Shown: positions 1 through 12,734 of the stretch, in pieces
How positions within the stretch are numbered: the stretch's first letter is position 1
Layout of the letters: each line of letters opens with the position of its first letter
Source of the DNA: Sphingorhabdus pulchriflava
GTDB taxonomy: Bacteria > Pseudomonadota > Alphaproteobacteria > Sphingomonadales > Sphingomonadaceae
DNA length: 64,000 nucleotides
Assembly (NCBI RefSeq): GCF_003367235.1
Contig: NZ_QRGP01000001.1
Coordinates: forward strand, 1,302,001-1,366,000
Direction of reading: 5' to 3'
The notes under the pieces: generated by a model
Seen by the model: only the letters and a program-made list of their open reading frames with translations
Told to the model about the DNA's origin: nothing
Database searches by the model: none
Position numbers and translations under genes: made by a program

Positions 1-397
1 CCTCGCCCATATTCTGCATATGGCCACCAAAGGGGCGCTGGTAGATGGTGCCATCGGCGTTGCGACTGAAGGGCACGCCGGCGTGCTCCAATTCGTAAAC
101 CGCAGCCGGCGCTTCACGCACCATATATTCGATCGCGTCTTGGTCACCCAGCCAGTCCGATCCCTTGACGGTATCGTACATGTGCCATGTCCAGTGATCG
201 GGCGAATTGTTCTGCAGCGAAGCCGCAATGCCGCCTTGCGCGGCCACGGTATGCGAGCGCGTCGGGAAGACCTTGGTAATGCAAGCGGTCTTCAAACCGG
301 CCTCTGCCGACCCCATCGTTGCGCGCAAACCCGAACCGCCTGCGCCGACTACGACGACGTCGTAAGTATGATCGATGATCTTATATGCTTCAGACAT
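1..397 (-). CDS. sdhA: Succinate dehydrogenase flavoprotein subunit (5' part, truncated by window edge)
   Basis: This is the catalytic FAD subunit of complex II, which oxidises succinate to fumarate on the cytoplasmic face of the inner membrane. Only the first 132 residues lie in the window. They show the dinucleotide-binding glycines (GAGGSG, residues 18-23) and the SHTVAAQGG segment, whose His49 is the residue that carries covalent FAD in the family. The ATG at 397-395 overlaps the sdhD stop in a TGATG arrangement, so the two are translationally coupled. The rest of sdhA, and presumably sdhB, lies left of the window. The identification is secure; only the truncation limits it. Confidence 0.96.
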   Translation of the reverse strand, partial: MSEAYKIIDHTYDVVVVGAGGSGLRATMGSAEAGLKTACITKVFPTRSHTVAAQGGIAASLQNNSPDHWTWHMYDTVKGSDWLGDQDAIEYMVREAPAAVYELEHAGVPFSRNADGTIYQRPFGGHMQNMGE

Positions 398-786
398 CAG
401 GCGGGCACTCCGGCAAAGGCATGCTTGGCGACCATGAAAATACCGAATGCGGCGGCGCCAATTACGTAGAAGTTCAAAAGGGTCAGCGCGGCAAATTTGT
501 TGCCGTCGTCATGCACATAGTCCTCGATCAGCACCTGCAAGCCAAGACGGACATGCCAAAAAATGCTGGTCAGCATCAGGATCATGGGCACGGCGACCGA
601 AGGCTGCGCAAGCCATGCGGCCACGGTCTCATATTCGAAATTTGGCAACAACAATAGCGACAGCACCAGCCAGCTTGTCAGCAGCAGGTTGCCCACCGCA
701 GTCAGTCGCTGATCAATCCAGTGCTTGCCGCCATGTTTGGCGGAACCGAGCCCACGAACGCGCCCAAGGTTTGTTCCGTTACCCAT
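397..786 (-). CDS. sdhD: Succinate dehydrogenase membrane anchor subunit SdhD
   Basis: This small hydrophobic anchor (129 residues) helps bind quinone and heme b and tethers SdhAB to the membrane. Three hydrophobic segments are visible, around residues 30-48, 62-80 and 98-120. The second ends in a WHVRLG motif (His78) followed by an acidic stretch, as in alphaproteobacterial SdhD. I chose the ATG at 786, which lies directly after the sdhC stop, instead of an upstream start that would add 14 residues inside sdhC. The gene sits between sdhC (1-base gap) and sdhA (TGATG overlap), which fixes its role more firmly than the poorly conserved sequence does. Confidence 0.93.
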   Translation of the reverse strand: MGNGTNLGRVRGLGSAKHGGKHWIDQRLTAVGNLLLTSWLVLSLLLLPNFEYETVAAWLAQPSVAVPMILMLTSIFWHVRLGLQVLIEDYVHDDGNKFAALTLLNFYVIGAAAFGIFMVAKHAFAGVPA

Positions 787-787
787 C

Positions 788-1228
788 TCAAATCCCCATG
801 AAACGCGAAGCGACAAGCATCGCGACAAGCGCCGTCGCGGTCAGCGCGGCAATGAAAACGGCGATCGACCAGGTCCGAACCGTGGTCAGTTCATAGCCTG
901 CCCCCAAGTCCATCAGCAGGTGGCGGATGCCTGAGAAGAAATGCTGGAAAAAGCTGTAGGTCACGGCCAGTCCGAGCAAGCGGAAGAACCAATTGGCCGC
1001 TGTTTGCAGGCCCGTGGCGTCGGCGCCCGCAGATACCACCCAGGATTGGAAGCTAGCATAGCTTTCCGGCCCACCCGCAATAGACGCAATCCACCATAGC
1101 AAGGTCAGCATTCCGGCAGTTGCGAGCACAAAGCCTGTCGCGCGGTGGAAGATGGACACCGCCATATGCGGTCCCCAACGGTAGATCTGCAAATGCGGCG
1201 AAATCGGCCGGTTCGGATTCTGCGCCAT
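788..1228 (-). CDS. sdhC: Succinate dehydrogenase cytochrome b556 subunit
   Basis: This is the cytochrome b subunit of complex II (146 residues, three transmembrane helices). Family hallmarks are the N-terminal RPISPHLQIYR segment, the SIFHRATG motif at the start of helix 1, and SGIRHLLMD, where His103 is the expected axial heme b ligand. It is the first gene of the visible sdhCDA operon. GGGAAG stands about eight bases before the ATG. The 172 bases upstream, shared with the divergent chemoreceptor gene, should hold the operon promoter, but I see no convincing promoter or operator there. Confidence 0.96.
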   Translation of the reverse strand: MAQNPNRPISPHLQIYRWGPHMAVSIFHRATGFVLATAGMLTLLWWIASIAGGPESYASFQSWVVSAGADATGLQTAANWFFRLLGLAVTYSFFQHFFSGIRHLLMDLGAGYELTTVRTWSIAVFIAALTATALVAMLVASRFMGI

Positions 1229-1400
1229 CGGCTAAGCTTCCCTGTTCAAGTTTGCGTCGCTCTTTACCGCTTTGAACCGTCTGCGCAAGGTGCGGGATAC
1301 GGAATTTTGCCTGCCATGGATAACCGGGCGTTAACCAATCCCGATTAGCTTTGCACTCCTAACCAGGTGTAACTTGCAGGTCGCAATTCGGGAGTTCGCA

Positions 1401-2741
1401 ATGTCGGATATGGAAAAGTCGCTTTCGGCTGAGTTTGACACGATCGTCAAAGCCTTTGATTTCGATGGCCAGATGGCCACGAAATGCCGGGAATTGCTCG
1501 CTGTTGTCGACGACGAAATGGACGATTTCTCCGCCTATTATTGGGAATATTGGACCAATTTCAGCACAACCGAACAGTTGCGCAACCCGGACTATGTGGC
1601 GCAGATGGTCAAGTCGACCGCAAGCTACATCCGCGAGCGCATGCGCGACATCAAAGGCACAACGTGGCGCGAATATCTGAAAGCGCAGATCATCGCAGCC
1701 TGCAAGGACCGTGTACCTCTTGGCCACCTGCTTGCTGCATCAACCCGCGCCAGCCTTCGTTATTTTGACATTTTCGATGCCAGAATTGGCGCCGATGACC
1801 CATCGCGCGACCGGCTGATGAAAACAGTGCACGATTTCACAGCGGTGGAACTGGCCGTGACTTCTGCTTGCTATGTACATTATCAAAAAATCGTCCAGCG
1901 CGAACAGAAAGAGGGCTACACCGCGCAGTTCGAAAGCGACATCGGCTCAAGTACTGCTGAAATTTCAGAGCAAGCGAATATCCTGCGCCAGCAGGCCGCA
2001 GCCAGCACTGCAGTTGCTCAAGGCATGCTCAGCAAAGCTTCGGAGGTCGCCACAGCGTCGGAGCAGTCAGCTGTGGCGATGCGCGAAGCGGCGCAGACCG
2101 CTGCAGGCCTGATCCGCGCCATTGAAGACACCCGCTCCGAAGTCGAAACCGCAGCCGAAGTGGCTAATCGCGCAACCGAGCGCGCTCAGGAAGCTGTCGA
2201 GGCAACCGATACATTGTCGGAACAGTCCAAATCCATCGAGTCCATTCTCGGCCTGATTCGTGACATCGCTGGTCAGACAAATCTGCTCGCATTGAACGCA
2301 ACGATCGAAGCTGCCCGTGCCGGCGATGCCGGACGGGGATTCGCCGTCGTCGCGCAAGAGGTAAAAAGCCTCGCTAACCAGACCGCACAGGCAACGGACG
2401 AAATTGCCGAAAAAATCACCGCTATCCAGAATGCAACCAAAGCCTCTGTCGAATCAAACGTGTCGATAAAATCCGCAGTTGAAGATGTGCACCATTCGGC
2501 AGAGCGTATCCGCCATGCAATGGAAGAGCAGGCCCAGACTGTCACGATGATTACGGCTTCGGTTGACGAAACCGCACTTGCAGCCGACCTGATGTCGAAC
2601 ACCATTGCTGCAATCCGTGCCGACACCGAAAATGTCGTTTCAGAAATTTCCCAGCTTGAAAGCGGCTTTGGCGATGTCGATGGCAAGATTTCCGCACTTC
2701 AGGCAAATGCCGGAAAGTTTGCGGCCAATCTGATCCGCTAA
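1401..2741 (+). CDS. Soluble methyl-accepting chemotaxis protein with N-terminal globin-type sensor domain
   Basis: The 446-residue protein has no transmembrane segment. Residues 1-170 resemble the protoglobin domain of globin-coupled sensors. His109, in the RVPLGH context, is placed like the proximal heme ligand of HemAT-type proteins. The C-terminal half is a classical chemoreceptor signalling coiled coil, with the highly conserved hairpin tip around residues 285-325 ([17 protein letters not shown]) that contacts CheA and CheW. The expected job is sensing oxygen or another gas in the cytoplasm. No che genes are in the window. The ATG at 1401 is preferred over one nine codons upstream because GGAG precedes it by six bases. 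Heme binding is inferred, not shown. Confidence 0.85.
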   Translation: MSDMEKSLSAEFDTIVKAFDFDGQMATKCRELLAVVDDEMDDFSAYYWEYWTNFSTTEQLRNPDYVAQMVKSTASYIRERMRDIKGTTWREYLKAQIIAACKDRVPLGHLLAASTRASLRYFDIFDARIGADDPSRDRLMKTVHDFTAVELAVTSACYVHYQKIVQREQKEGYTAQFESDIGSSTAEISEQANILRQQAAASTAVAQGMLSKASEVATASEQSAVAMREAAQTAAGLIRAIEDTRSEVETAAEVANRATERAQEAVEATDTLSEQSKSIESILGLIRDIAGQTNLLALNATIEAARAGDAGRGFAVVAQEVKSLANQTAQATDEIAEKITAIQNATKASVESNVSIKSAVEDVHHSAERIRHAMEEQAQTVTMITASVDETALAADLMSNTIAAIRADTENVVSEISQLESGFGDVDGKISALQANAGKFAANLIR

Positions 2742-2773
2742 ACACTAACTCGATAAGCAAGGTTGAATTTCGG

Positions 2774-2798
2774 TTCCCGCTGTGGAAGGCAGCGGGAA
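2774..2798 (+). promoter_or_regulatory. Perfect 9-bp hairpin covering the ribosome-binding site of the SDR gene
   Basis: TTCCCGCTG and CAGCGGGAA form a perfect stem around a seven-base loop. The right arm contains the purine-rich region in front of the SDR start and ends on the A of its ATG (2798). It could act as a translational gate, or be the 3' hairpin of the chemoreceptor transcript. No T-tract follows, so a classical terminator is unlikely. Confidence 0.5.
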
Positions 2799-3490
2799 TG
2801 ACGTTACACATCCTTGTTACCGGTGGATCGCGTGGCATTGGTGCGGCTGTTGTCGACGAACTGAGCGACGATAATGTTCTGGTTCACGCAACTTCCAGTG
2901 CCCATGGCGACCTAAGCGATCCAACCGTCCCCTCAGAAATTTGGCACAATGCGCTACAGGAAATGGGCGGGCGTATTGACGTGCTTGTCAACAATGCTGG
3001 CGTTTTCGAAGCTAATCCGATCGACCTCAGCGATATCGAATGGCTCGATGGCTGGGAGCGGACGATGGCGATCAATTTGACGGCTTCTGCCCAGCTTTGC
3101 CGTCTTGCGATCCTCCACTGGCAGGCACTGGGTCAGGAAGGCCGGATCATCAATGTCGCGAGCCGCGCCGCCTATAGGGGAGACAGCCCGGCGCATTGGC
3201 ATTATGCAGCCTCCAAGGCCGGGATGGTCGCCATGACCAAGAGCATCGCCCGCGGTTTTGCCGCTCAGCAAATCTACGCCTTCGCCATCTGTCCGGGTTT
3301 TACGATGACGGGCATGGCCGAGGACTATCTGGCAAGCCGTGGCGGAGATAAGCTGCTCGCAGATATCCCCTTAGGCCGTGTCGCAATGCCCGATGAAGTA
3401 GCTACACTTGTCCGCTTTTGCGCGCTTGAAGCACCGCCATCGATGACCGGTGCAGTGCTCGACATCAATGGAGCCAGCTATGTTCGCTAA
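2798..3490 (+). CDS. Short-chain dehydrogenase/reductase family oxidoreductase
   Basis: This is a 230-residue classical SDR. The cofactor motif TGGSRGIG lies at residues 8-15, NNAG at 65-68, and the catalytic triad is Ser122 with Y136xxxK140 (YAASK). The C-terminal part carries the PGF..T segment and a substrate-loop region typical of FabG-like enzymes that act on hydroxyacyl or sugar substrates. The substrate cannot be deduced. The next gene, a B3 metallo-beta-lactamase, begins 11 bases before this stop codon, so the two are probably cotranscribed. A strong hairpin overlaps the start region. Confidence 0.88.
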   Translation: MTLHILVTGGSRGIGAAVVDELSDDNVLVHATSSAHGDLSDPTVPSEIWHNALQEMGGRIDVLVNNAGVFEANPIDLSDIEWLDGWERTMAINLTASAQLCRLAILHWQALGQEGRIINVASRAAYRGDSPAHWHYAASKAGMVAMTKSIARGFAAQQIYAFAICPGFTMTGMAEDYLASRGGDKLLADIPLGRVAMPDEVATLVRFCALEAPPSMTGAVLDINGASYVR

Positions 3491-4382
3491 ACAGTTTCTC
3501 ACGGCTGGTTTGGCTGCTGCACTAATTGCAGGCTGCGCACCTGCGCAAACTCCTCCGACAGTTGCAGTCGCCAAGTTTGAACCTATCGCCAAGGCTTGCG
3601 AAGGCCGGGACGGATGGGGTGATCCTGCTCCACCTGCACATGTCTATGGCAATGTCTACATGGTCGGCACATGCGGTATCGTTTCATTGCTGATTACAAC
3701 GCCGCAAGGCCATTTCCTGATCGACGGGGCCATCGCAGAGGCCGCGCCGGGCATCGTGGAGAATATCCGCAAGCTTGGCTTTGATCCCAAGGATGTTCGC
3801 TATCTGCTCAACACGCATGAACACTTCGATCATTCGGGCGGATTGGCAGGTTTAAAGCGGATGACAGGCGCGCGGATGATAGCACGGGCAGAAGCCAAGG
3901 ATGCCTTGGAAAGCGGCACTGTGCATCCGTCGGATCCCCAGAAAGGACTTTTCGAACCGGTCGAAGGTGTCAAAGTGGATCAAGCAATTGGTGACGGCGA
4001 AACGCTGAAAATCGGCAACCAAACACTGACCGCAATTGCCTCGCCTGGACATTCGCCCGGCGGCACAAGTTGGCGCTGGCAAAGCTGCGACAAGGGAAAA
4101 TGCTTAAACATCGTTTTTGCGGATAGCTTGAGTGCAGTTTCGGCGGACGATTATCATTTTAACGACCATCCGGAATATGTCGCGCCATTGCGGGCAACCA
4201 TTGCCAAAATTGCCGCGTTCAAGGATTGCGACATTCTGATCACTCCTCATCCTTCACAAAGCGGCTTTTTCGAGCGTCTTGTCAACGAAGAGCCGTTGAT
4301 CGATACTTCGGCTTGTTCGACATATGCCGCTGGTGCGCTCGAAAGACTCGAAAACAGACTCGCCAAAGAAAAAGCAAAATGA
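3480..4382 (+). CDS. Subclass B3 metallo-beta-lactamase, probable lipoprotein
   Basis: This 300-residue zinc hydrolase of the MBL fold has the complete subclass B3 site: HxHxDH (His113, His115, Asp117, His118), His191 in the SPGHSPGGTSW motif, and His257 in ITPHPSQS. The residues around ADSL and the C-terminal HPSQSGF loop are also B3-type. The N-terminus is a lipoprotein signal with lipobox IAGC (Cys19), so the enzyme is expected to be anchored in the periplasm. The ATG at 3480 lies inside the SDR gene, and the stop overlaps prmA by ATGA. Activity against carbapenems is known for the family but is only inferred here; no resistance island or mobile element surrounds it. Confidence 0.9.
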   Translation: MFAKQFLTAGLAAALIAGCAPAQTPPTVAVAKFEPIAKACEGRDGWGDPAPPAHVYGNVYMVGTCGIVSLLITTPQGHFLIDGAIAEAAPGIVENIRKLGFDPKDVRYLLNTHEHFDHSGGLAGLKRMTGARMIARAEAKDALESGTVHPSDPQKGLFEPVEGVKVDQAIGDGETLKIGNQTLTAIASPGHSPGGTSWRWQSCDKGKCLNIVFADSLSAVSADDYHFNDHPEYVAPLRATIAKIAAFKDCDILITPHPSQSGFFERLVNEEPLIDTSACSTYAAGALERLENRLAKEKAK

Positions 4383-5341
4383 ACTGGAAAGTCACCCTGC
4401 CCTGCTCTCGGGCAGAGGCAGAAGCGATGCATGAAGATGACGAGTGGCTCGAACTTTTCATCAATCAACCGACATTGGTCGCTGACGAACTTGAGGCATT
4501 CAACGATGCCAGATGGTCCGTCCAAGCCTATTTCAACGCAAAACCAGATCGGCACGATGTCGGCCTTCTGGAAAAAAGATTCGGGGCCAAGGGCGCCGTC
4601 GAACAGTTACCCGATGAGGATTGGCTGACACTCAGCCAGCAAAGTATCGCCCCCGTCGTGGCTGGCCGTTTTTATGTTCATACATCAACAAACAAAGGCG
4701 AAGTCCCTGCAGGTGCACGCACATTTCTGATCGAGGCTGGTCAGGCCTTTGGTACCGGCGGGCATGAAACAACGAGCGGATGCCTCACCATGATCGACCT
4801 GCTGCATCGCACCGGTAGGCGTTTTCACCATATTGCGGACATTGGAACTGGCACCGGCCTTCTCGCATTTGCAGCCTTGCACCTCTGGCCAAGGGCTATG
4901 ATCACCGCATCGGATATCGATCCGGTCAGCATCGACGTAACTCGCGACAATGCTGCTGCCAATGCGGTCGATCTCGGTCGAGGGCGCAGTCAGGTCGCGC
5001 TTTTCGTCGCAACAGGCACTGACCACCCAGCAGTTATTGCGCGCGCACCCTATGACCTGCTGATTGCCAATATCCTTGCAGGTCCACTGGTGGAATTGGC
5101 CCCAAGTTTCGCCTCGGTCGTTGCGGATGGCGGCACGCTCATACTCGCAGGCTTGTTGAACACACAGGTGAACTCCGTTGTCGCCGCCTATCGGCGGAAC
5201 AGCTTCTTGCTCGTCGAACGCAAGGATAGCGGCGATTGGCCATGCTTGCGGCTTGTCAAGCGCCGGCGCTATGGATATCGCCGCCCGATCCGCGCGTCAG
5301 GCCGCACCAGTCAGCCACCGGGAGATTTTGGTACCTGGTAG
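4379..5341 (+). CDS. prmA: Ribosomal protein L11 methyltransferase
   Basis: PrmA trimethylates ribosomal protein L11 with S-adenosylmethionine. The protein has 320 residues. The middle shows FGTGGHETT, then the SAM loop IGTGTGLL, then the NILAGPLVELAP motif that replaces the usual N6-methylase NPPY and is diagnostic for PrmA. The N-terminal third is the L11-binding domain. The start ATG overlaps the beta-lactamase stop (ATGA). The homologous region ends near the LVKRR segment, but the frame stays open for about 25 more residues rich in Arg, Gly and Pro, so the tail looks like a lost stop codon or a recent extension. Confidence 0.92.
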   Translation: MNWKVTLPCSRAEAEAMHEDDEWLELFINQPTLVADELEAFNDARWSVQAYFNAKPDRHDVGLLEKRFGAKGAVEQLPDEDWLTLSQQSIAPVVAGRFYVHTSTNKGEVPAGARTFLIEAGQAFGTGGHETTSGCLTMIDLLHRTGRRFHHIADIGTGTGLLAFAALHLWPRAMITASDIDPVSIDVTRDNAAANAVDLGRGRSQVALFVATGTDHPAVIARAPYDLLIANILAGPLVELAPSFASVVADGGTLILAGLLNTQVNSVVAAYRRNSFLLVERKDSGDWPCLRLVKRRRYGYRRPIRASGRTSQPPGDFGTW

Positions 5342-5398
5342 CGACTACCGGCCAAATCCCGTTTTGCGCTCGCCTGCTTGCGCGCCGATAACCGACGG

Positions 5399-5995
5399 AT
5401 GAACGCGCAACCCGACGCAAGCAAGATGGCCATCGCACGCGCGACGCGCGAACGCGAATTGCTCAGTGACGCTCTGGGTCGTGTAGGTATTGGCGACAGG
5501 AAGGCGTTCGAATTTCTCTATCGGCGAACCTCGGCGAAACTTTTTGGCGTTTGCTTACGTATCTTCGGCAACCGGAACGAAGCCGAGGAAGCCTTGCAAG
5601 ACGCCTATCTCACCATTTGGAACCGCGCCGCCGCCTTTGACAGGGATAGAGCGAGTCCGATCAGCTGGCTGGTTGCCGTCACACGTAACCGCGCGATCGA
5701 CAGGCTTCGCGCGCGCGACAAGGGCAAACCGGCGGATCTTGACGAAGCGTTGGCAATCCCTGATCCCTCACCTAATGCCGAAAAGCTGCTGTCAGAGAAA
5801 GACGATGCGCGCGTTGTGGACAGCTGTATCGAGCGACTCGATGATCGCGACGCCAATTTTATTCGCGCGGCCTTCTGGAACGGGCGCACCTATGCCGATC
5901 TCGCAGTTGCTGAATCGACGCCGCTGCCGACGGTAAAAAGCCGCATCCGCCGCGCGCTCATCAAGCTGCGCCATTGCCTTGAGGGCATGAGCTGA
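5399..5995 (+). CDS. ECF-type RNA polymerase sigma factor, SigK-like
   Basis: This group 4 sigma factor of about 198 residues contains only regions 2 and 4. Region 2 shows the YRRTSAKLFGVCLRIF and EEALQDAYLTIW core-binding segments and the SWLVAVTRNRAIDRLR helix. Region 4 shows a C-terminal helix-turn-helix that reads LPTVKSRIRRALIKLR. The stop overlaps the start of a RskA-type anti-sigma gene (TGATG), so it is a translationally coupled sigma/anti-sigma pair. The pairing and the downstream fasciclin gene suggest the SigK/ECF19 type. An alternative ATG seven codons upstream has no better ribosome-binding site. Confidence 0.9.
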   Translation: MNAQPDASKMAIARATRERELLSDALGRVGIGDRKAFEFLYRRTSAKLFGVCLRIFGNRNEAEEALQDAYLTIWNRAAAFDRDRASPISWLVAVTRNRAIDRLRARDKGKPADLDEALAIPDPSPNAEKLLSEKDDARVVDSCIERLDDRDANFIRAAFWNGRTYADLAVAESTPLPTVKSRIRRALIKLRHCLEGMS

Positions 5996-6681
5996 TGCGT
6001 TTGACCGATGAGGATATCGCAACCGCTGGCGAACTGGCATTGGGTCTGCTCGACAAGGCCGAGGCAGCGCAGGCGCGTGCAAGACTTGCCGACGACCCGA
6101 ATTTTGCCTCCGAGCATGCCAAATGGTCGGACCGCATGGTCGCAATGGAACCGCTCGAAGAAGAAGCTCCTTCGCCCGCTGTCTGGTCGCGGATTGACGC
6201 TGCGATCACTTCCCAACCGCGTCAGGACAATACAGGCACTCGCCTTCGCATCTGGCAAGGATTGACGGCTGCTTCATTCGCCGTTGCACTGGTGCTGGCC
6301 ACGATGCTGTGGCGCCAGCCCGAGACGCAACCTGTCCCCGCGCAGCCGCAGATATTGGTCGCGGCGATTGGAGCAGAAGGGGGACGCGAAAGCGTCGCCG
6401 CCAACTATAATCCGCAAACGGGCGCGTTGCAGATCATCCCGATTTCGCTTGATACAGGTACGCTTTATCCCGAATTGTGGATCATCCCCGAAGATGGCGT
6501 CGCAAGGTCGCTTGGCATGATCGACCCATCAAAACCTGCCGTTCATTCCATCCCTCAAGCAATGCGACCGCATCTGCACAAGGGTGCGCTGTTCGCGATT
6601 ACACCCGAACCAGAGGGTGGTGCGCCAGGCGGAAAGGCAACCGGACCGGTGATCGCCAAGGGTGCAATCGACACCATCTGA
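5995..6681 (+). CDS. RskA-family anti-sigma factor
   Basis: This single-pass membrane protein (228 residues) is expected to hold the upstream ECF sigma factor inactive at the inner membrane. The N-terminal 75 residues form the small helical sigma-binding domain (LALGLLDKAEAAQ and the SxWxRI helix). One transmembrane helix lies near residues 88-106. The periplasmic C-terminal domain (to 228) has the YPELWIIPEDG segment of the anti-sigma-K factor domain. Release probably follows regulated proteolysis, as for mycobacterial RskA, but no sequence evidence shows the signal. Confidence 0.9.
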   Translation: MRLTDEDIATAGELALGLLDKAEAAQARARLADDPNFASEHAKWSDRMVAMEPLEEEAPSPAVWSRIDAAITSQPRQDNTGTRLRIWQGLTAASFAVALVLATMLWRQPETQPVPAQPQILVAAIGAEGGRESVAANYNPQTGALQIIPISLDTGTLYPELWIIPEDGVARSLGMIDPSKPAVHSIPQAMRPHLHKGALFAITPEPEGGAPGGKATGPVIAKGAIDTI

Positions 6682-6701
6682 AAAAAATTTTCATTCGGCT
6701 G

Positions 6702-6727
6702 CATCCATCTTGCAGGTCGCTCCGTAA
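6702..6727 (+). promoter_or_regulatory. Candidate ECF (SigK-like) promoter of the fasciclin gene
   Basis: CATCC at 6702-6706 and CCGTAA at 6722-6727 are separated by 15 bases. They resemble the CCATC / CCGAAT type of motif known for mycobacterial SigK. The site lies 49 bases upstream of the fasciclin ATG, which is a plausible promoter distance. This is pattern matching by eye on a single site, and no matching copy was found in front of the sigma gene itself. Confidence 0.35.
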
Positions 6728-6775
6728 CTGCGTCCGACATGTATATCCCCCACATGTCTTGCAGAAGGAAAGACC

Positions 6776-7330
6776 ATGAAAAAGAACCTCTTCAAGATTG
6801 CAATTGCAACTGCAGCCATCGCTTCAGCCGCAACCGTTGGCCATGCACATAATCATGGCCATAGCGGCCATTCGATGGCGGCCCCGAAGACCAACATCGT
6901 CGAAGCGGCTGTCGCGACGCCTGATCTTTCGACCCTCGTTACCGCTGTCAAAGCCGCTGGTCTGGTCGATACACTCGCCAGCCCCGGCCCCTTCACCGTA
7001 TTTGCACCCACCAATGCCGCCTTTGGCAAACTGCCTGCCGGCACGGTCGAAACACTTGTAAAGCCTGAAAACAAGGGCACGCTGACCACCGTTCTGACCT
7101 ATCATGTTGTCGCGGGTACCTTCGACAGCAATGCTATCGCCGCTGCGATAAAGAGCGGCAATGGCAAGGCGACGCTCACCACGGTTCAGGGCCAGAAGCT
7201 GACTGCATCCATGTATGGCGACAAGCTGATTGTCACCGATGCCAAGGGTGGCAAATCGACTGTCGCCCTCGCTGACCTTCGCCAAAAGAACGGCGTTGTC
7301 CATGTCATTGACAGCGTGCTGATGCCGTAA
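6776..7330 (+). CDS. Secreted fasciclin (FAS1) domain protein
   Basis: The 184-residue exported protein has a Sec signal peptide (residues 1-24, ending GHA), then a short His-rich linker (HNHGHSGH), then one FAS1 domain from about residue 40 to the end. The domain shows the conserved FAPTNAAFGKLP box and the C-terminal GVVHVIDSVLMP box (H2 region). FAS1 proteins act in adhesion or cell-surface interactions. AGAAGGAA precedes the ATG. The position right after the ECF sigma/RskA pair matches the mycobacterial MPT70/MPT83 regulon, which suggests control by that sigma factor. The His-rich linker might bind metal; that is speculation. Confidence 0.92.
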   Translation: MKKNLFKIAIATAAIASAATVGHAHNHGHSGHSMAAPKTNIVEAAVATPDLSTLVTAVKAAGLVDTLASPGPFTVFAPTNAAFGKLPAGTVETLVKPENKGTLTTVLTYHVVAGTFDSNAIAAAIKSGNGKATLTTVQGQKLTASMYGDKLIVTDAKGGKSTVALADLRQKNGVVHVIDSVLMP

Positions 7331-7386
7331 CTCCCTTGTTGGCGACCGGTACTCCGATCCCCCCTCCCATCAACCGGTTGCCAACC

Positions 7387-7417
7387 AAGCCCCTTCCCCT
7401 TTCGGGAAGGGGCTTTT
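7387..7417 (+). terminator. Rho-independent terminator after the fasciclin gene
   Basis: A 12-bp stem (AAGCCCCTTCCC with GGGAAGGGGCTT) closes a five-base loop and runs into TTTT on the plus strand. It lies between two convergent genes and may also end the phhA transcript, although the minus-strand side lacks a T-tract. Confidence 0.85.
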
Positions 7418-7419
7418 CA

Positions 7420-8286
7420 TTAGGCCTTGGAATGTGCGTAGGCCTGTGTGCCGTGCGTTATGACATCATCTTCGGGCAGGATATCGGCAATCGGAATATC
7501 GGGCAGCGATTCCAGTTGCGCATAAAGCGGTGCGAAATCGGTTTCGACCGTGACCTTCAGCAGATGCTCGAGTGACGGGATAACAAAATAATTCTGCTGG
7601 TAATCGTCGATCCGATATTCGGTGCGCATCAGGCGCAACAGATCAAACCGGATGCGGTTGGGGCTCGGATCGTCGAGGCAGAAGATGCTCTCGCCATAGC
7701 TGGACACAATCCCAGCGCCGTAAATACGCAAGCCTGCTGGCTCTTCAATCAGACCGAACTCGACCGTATACCAATAAAGCCGCGCCAGCTTGTGCAGCGC
7801 GCCAAAGCCAAGGCTGCGCAGACCACCCTGGCCATAGGCCACCATATAATCGGCAAACACCGGATCGGCGAGCATCGGGACATGGCCGAAGACGTCGTGG
7901 AAGACATCAGGTTCCTGCAGATAATCGAGCTGTTCGGGGGTGCGGATGAAATTGCCGGCAGGAAAGCGACGGTTCGCCAGATGGTCGAAGAAGACGTCAT
8001 CAGGCACCAGACCTGGCACAGCCATCACCTGCCAGCCGGTCGCAGCTATCAGGCGCGCGTTCAGTTCGCGATAGTCGGGAATGCCCGGCTTTTCGAGTTT
8101 GAGCACATCAATCCCGCGCATGAAGGCATCGCAGGCCCGGCCGGGGAGCATTGCAGACTGGCGGGCGAACAGCCGGTCCCACATCGCATGCTCATCGGCC
8201 GAAAAGACCTCCCAAGATTGCGGGATTGTCCAATCCGGATTTGCACCCGGCGGCGGGGCATCATAGACATGGGTAAAGTCGGCCAT
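7420..8286 (-). CDS. phhA: Phenylalanine 4-monooxygenase
   Basis: This is an iron- and pterin-dependent hydroxylase that converts phenylalanine to tyrosine. At 288 residues it has the usual bacterial, catalytic-domain-only size, without the regulatory ACT domain of animal enzymes. The iron ligands are visible as His130 and His135 (EPDVFHDVFGHVP) and Glu176 (YWYTVEFGL). The pterin-site segment around IYGAGIVSSYGE is also present. It is monocistronic: the fasciclin terminator lies downstream and a divergent DUF2459 gene starts 15 bases upstream. No phhB or homogentisate genes are in the window. Confidence 0.96.
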   Translation of the reverse strand: MADFTHVYDAPPPGANPDWTIPQSWEVFSADEHAMWDRLFARQSAMLPGRACDAFMRGIDVLKLEKPGIPDYRELNARLIAATGWQVMAVPGLVPDDVFFDHLANRRFPAGNFIRTPEQLDYLQEPDVFHDVFGHVPMLADPVFADYMVAYGQGGLRSLGFGALHKLARLYWYTVEFGLIEEPAGLRIYGAGIVSSYGESIFCLDDPSPNRIRFDLLRLMRTEYRIDDYQQNYFVIPSLEHLLKVTVETDFAPLYAQLESLPDIPIADILPEDDVITHGTQAYAHSKA

Positions 8287-8301
8287 GGAAGATAGTTACA
8301 C

Positions 8302-12712
<4,411 letters not shown>

Positions 12713-12734
12713 AAAGCGCTAGCTCCCTTGCGGA

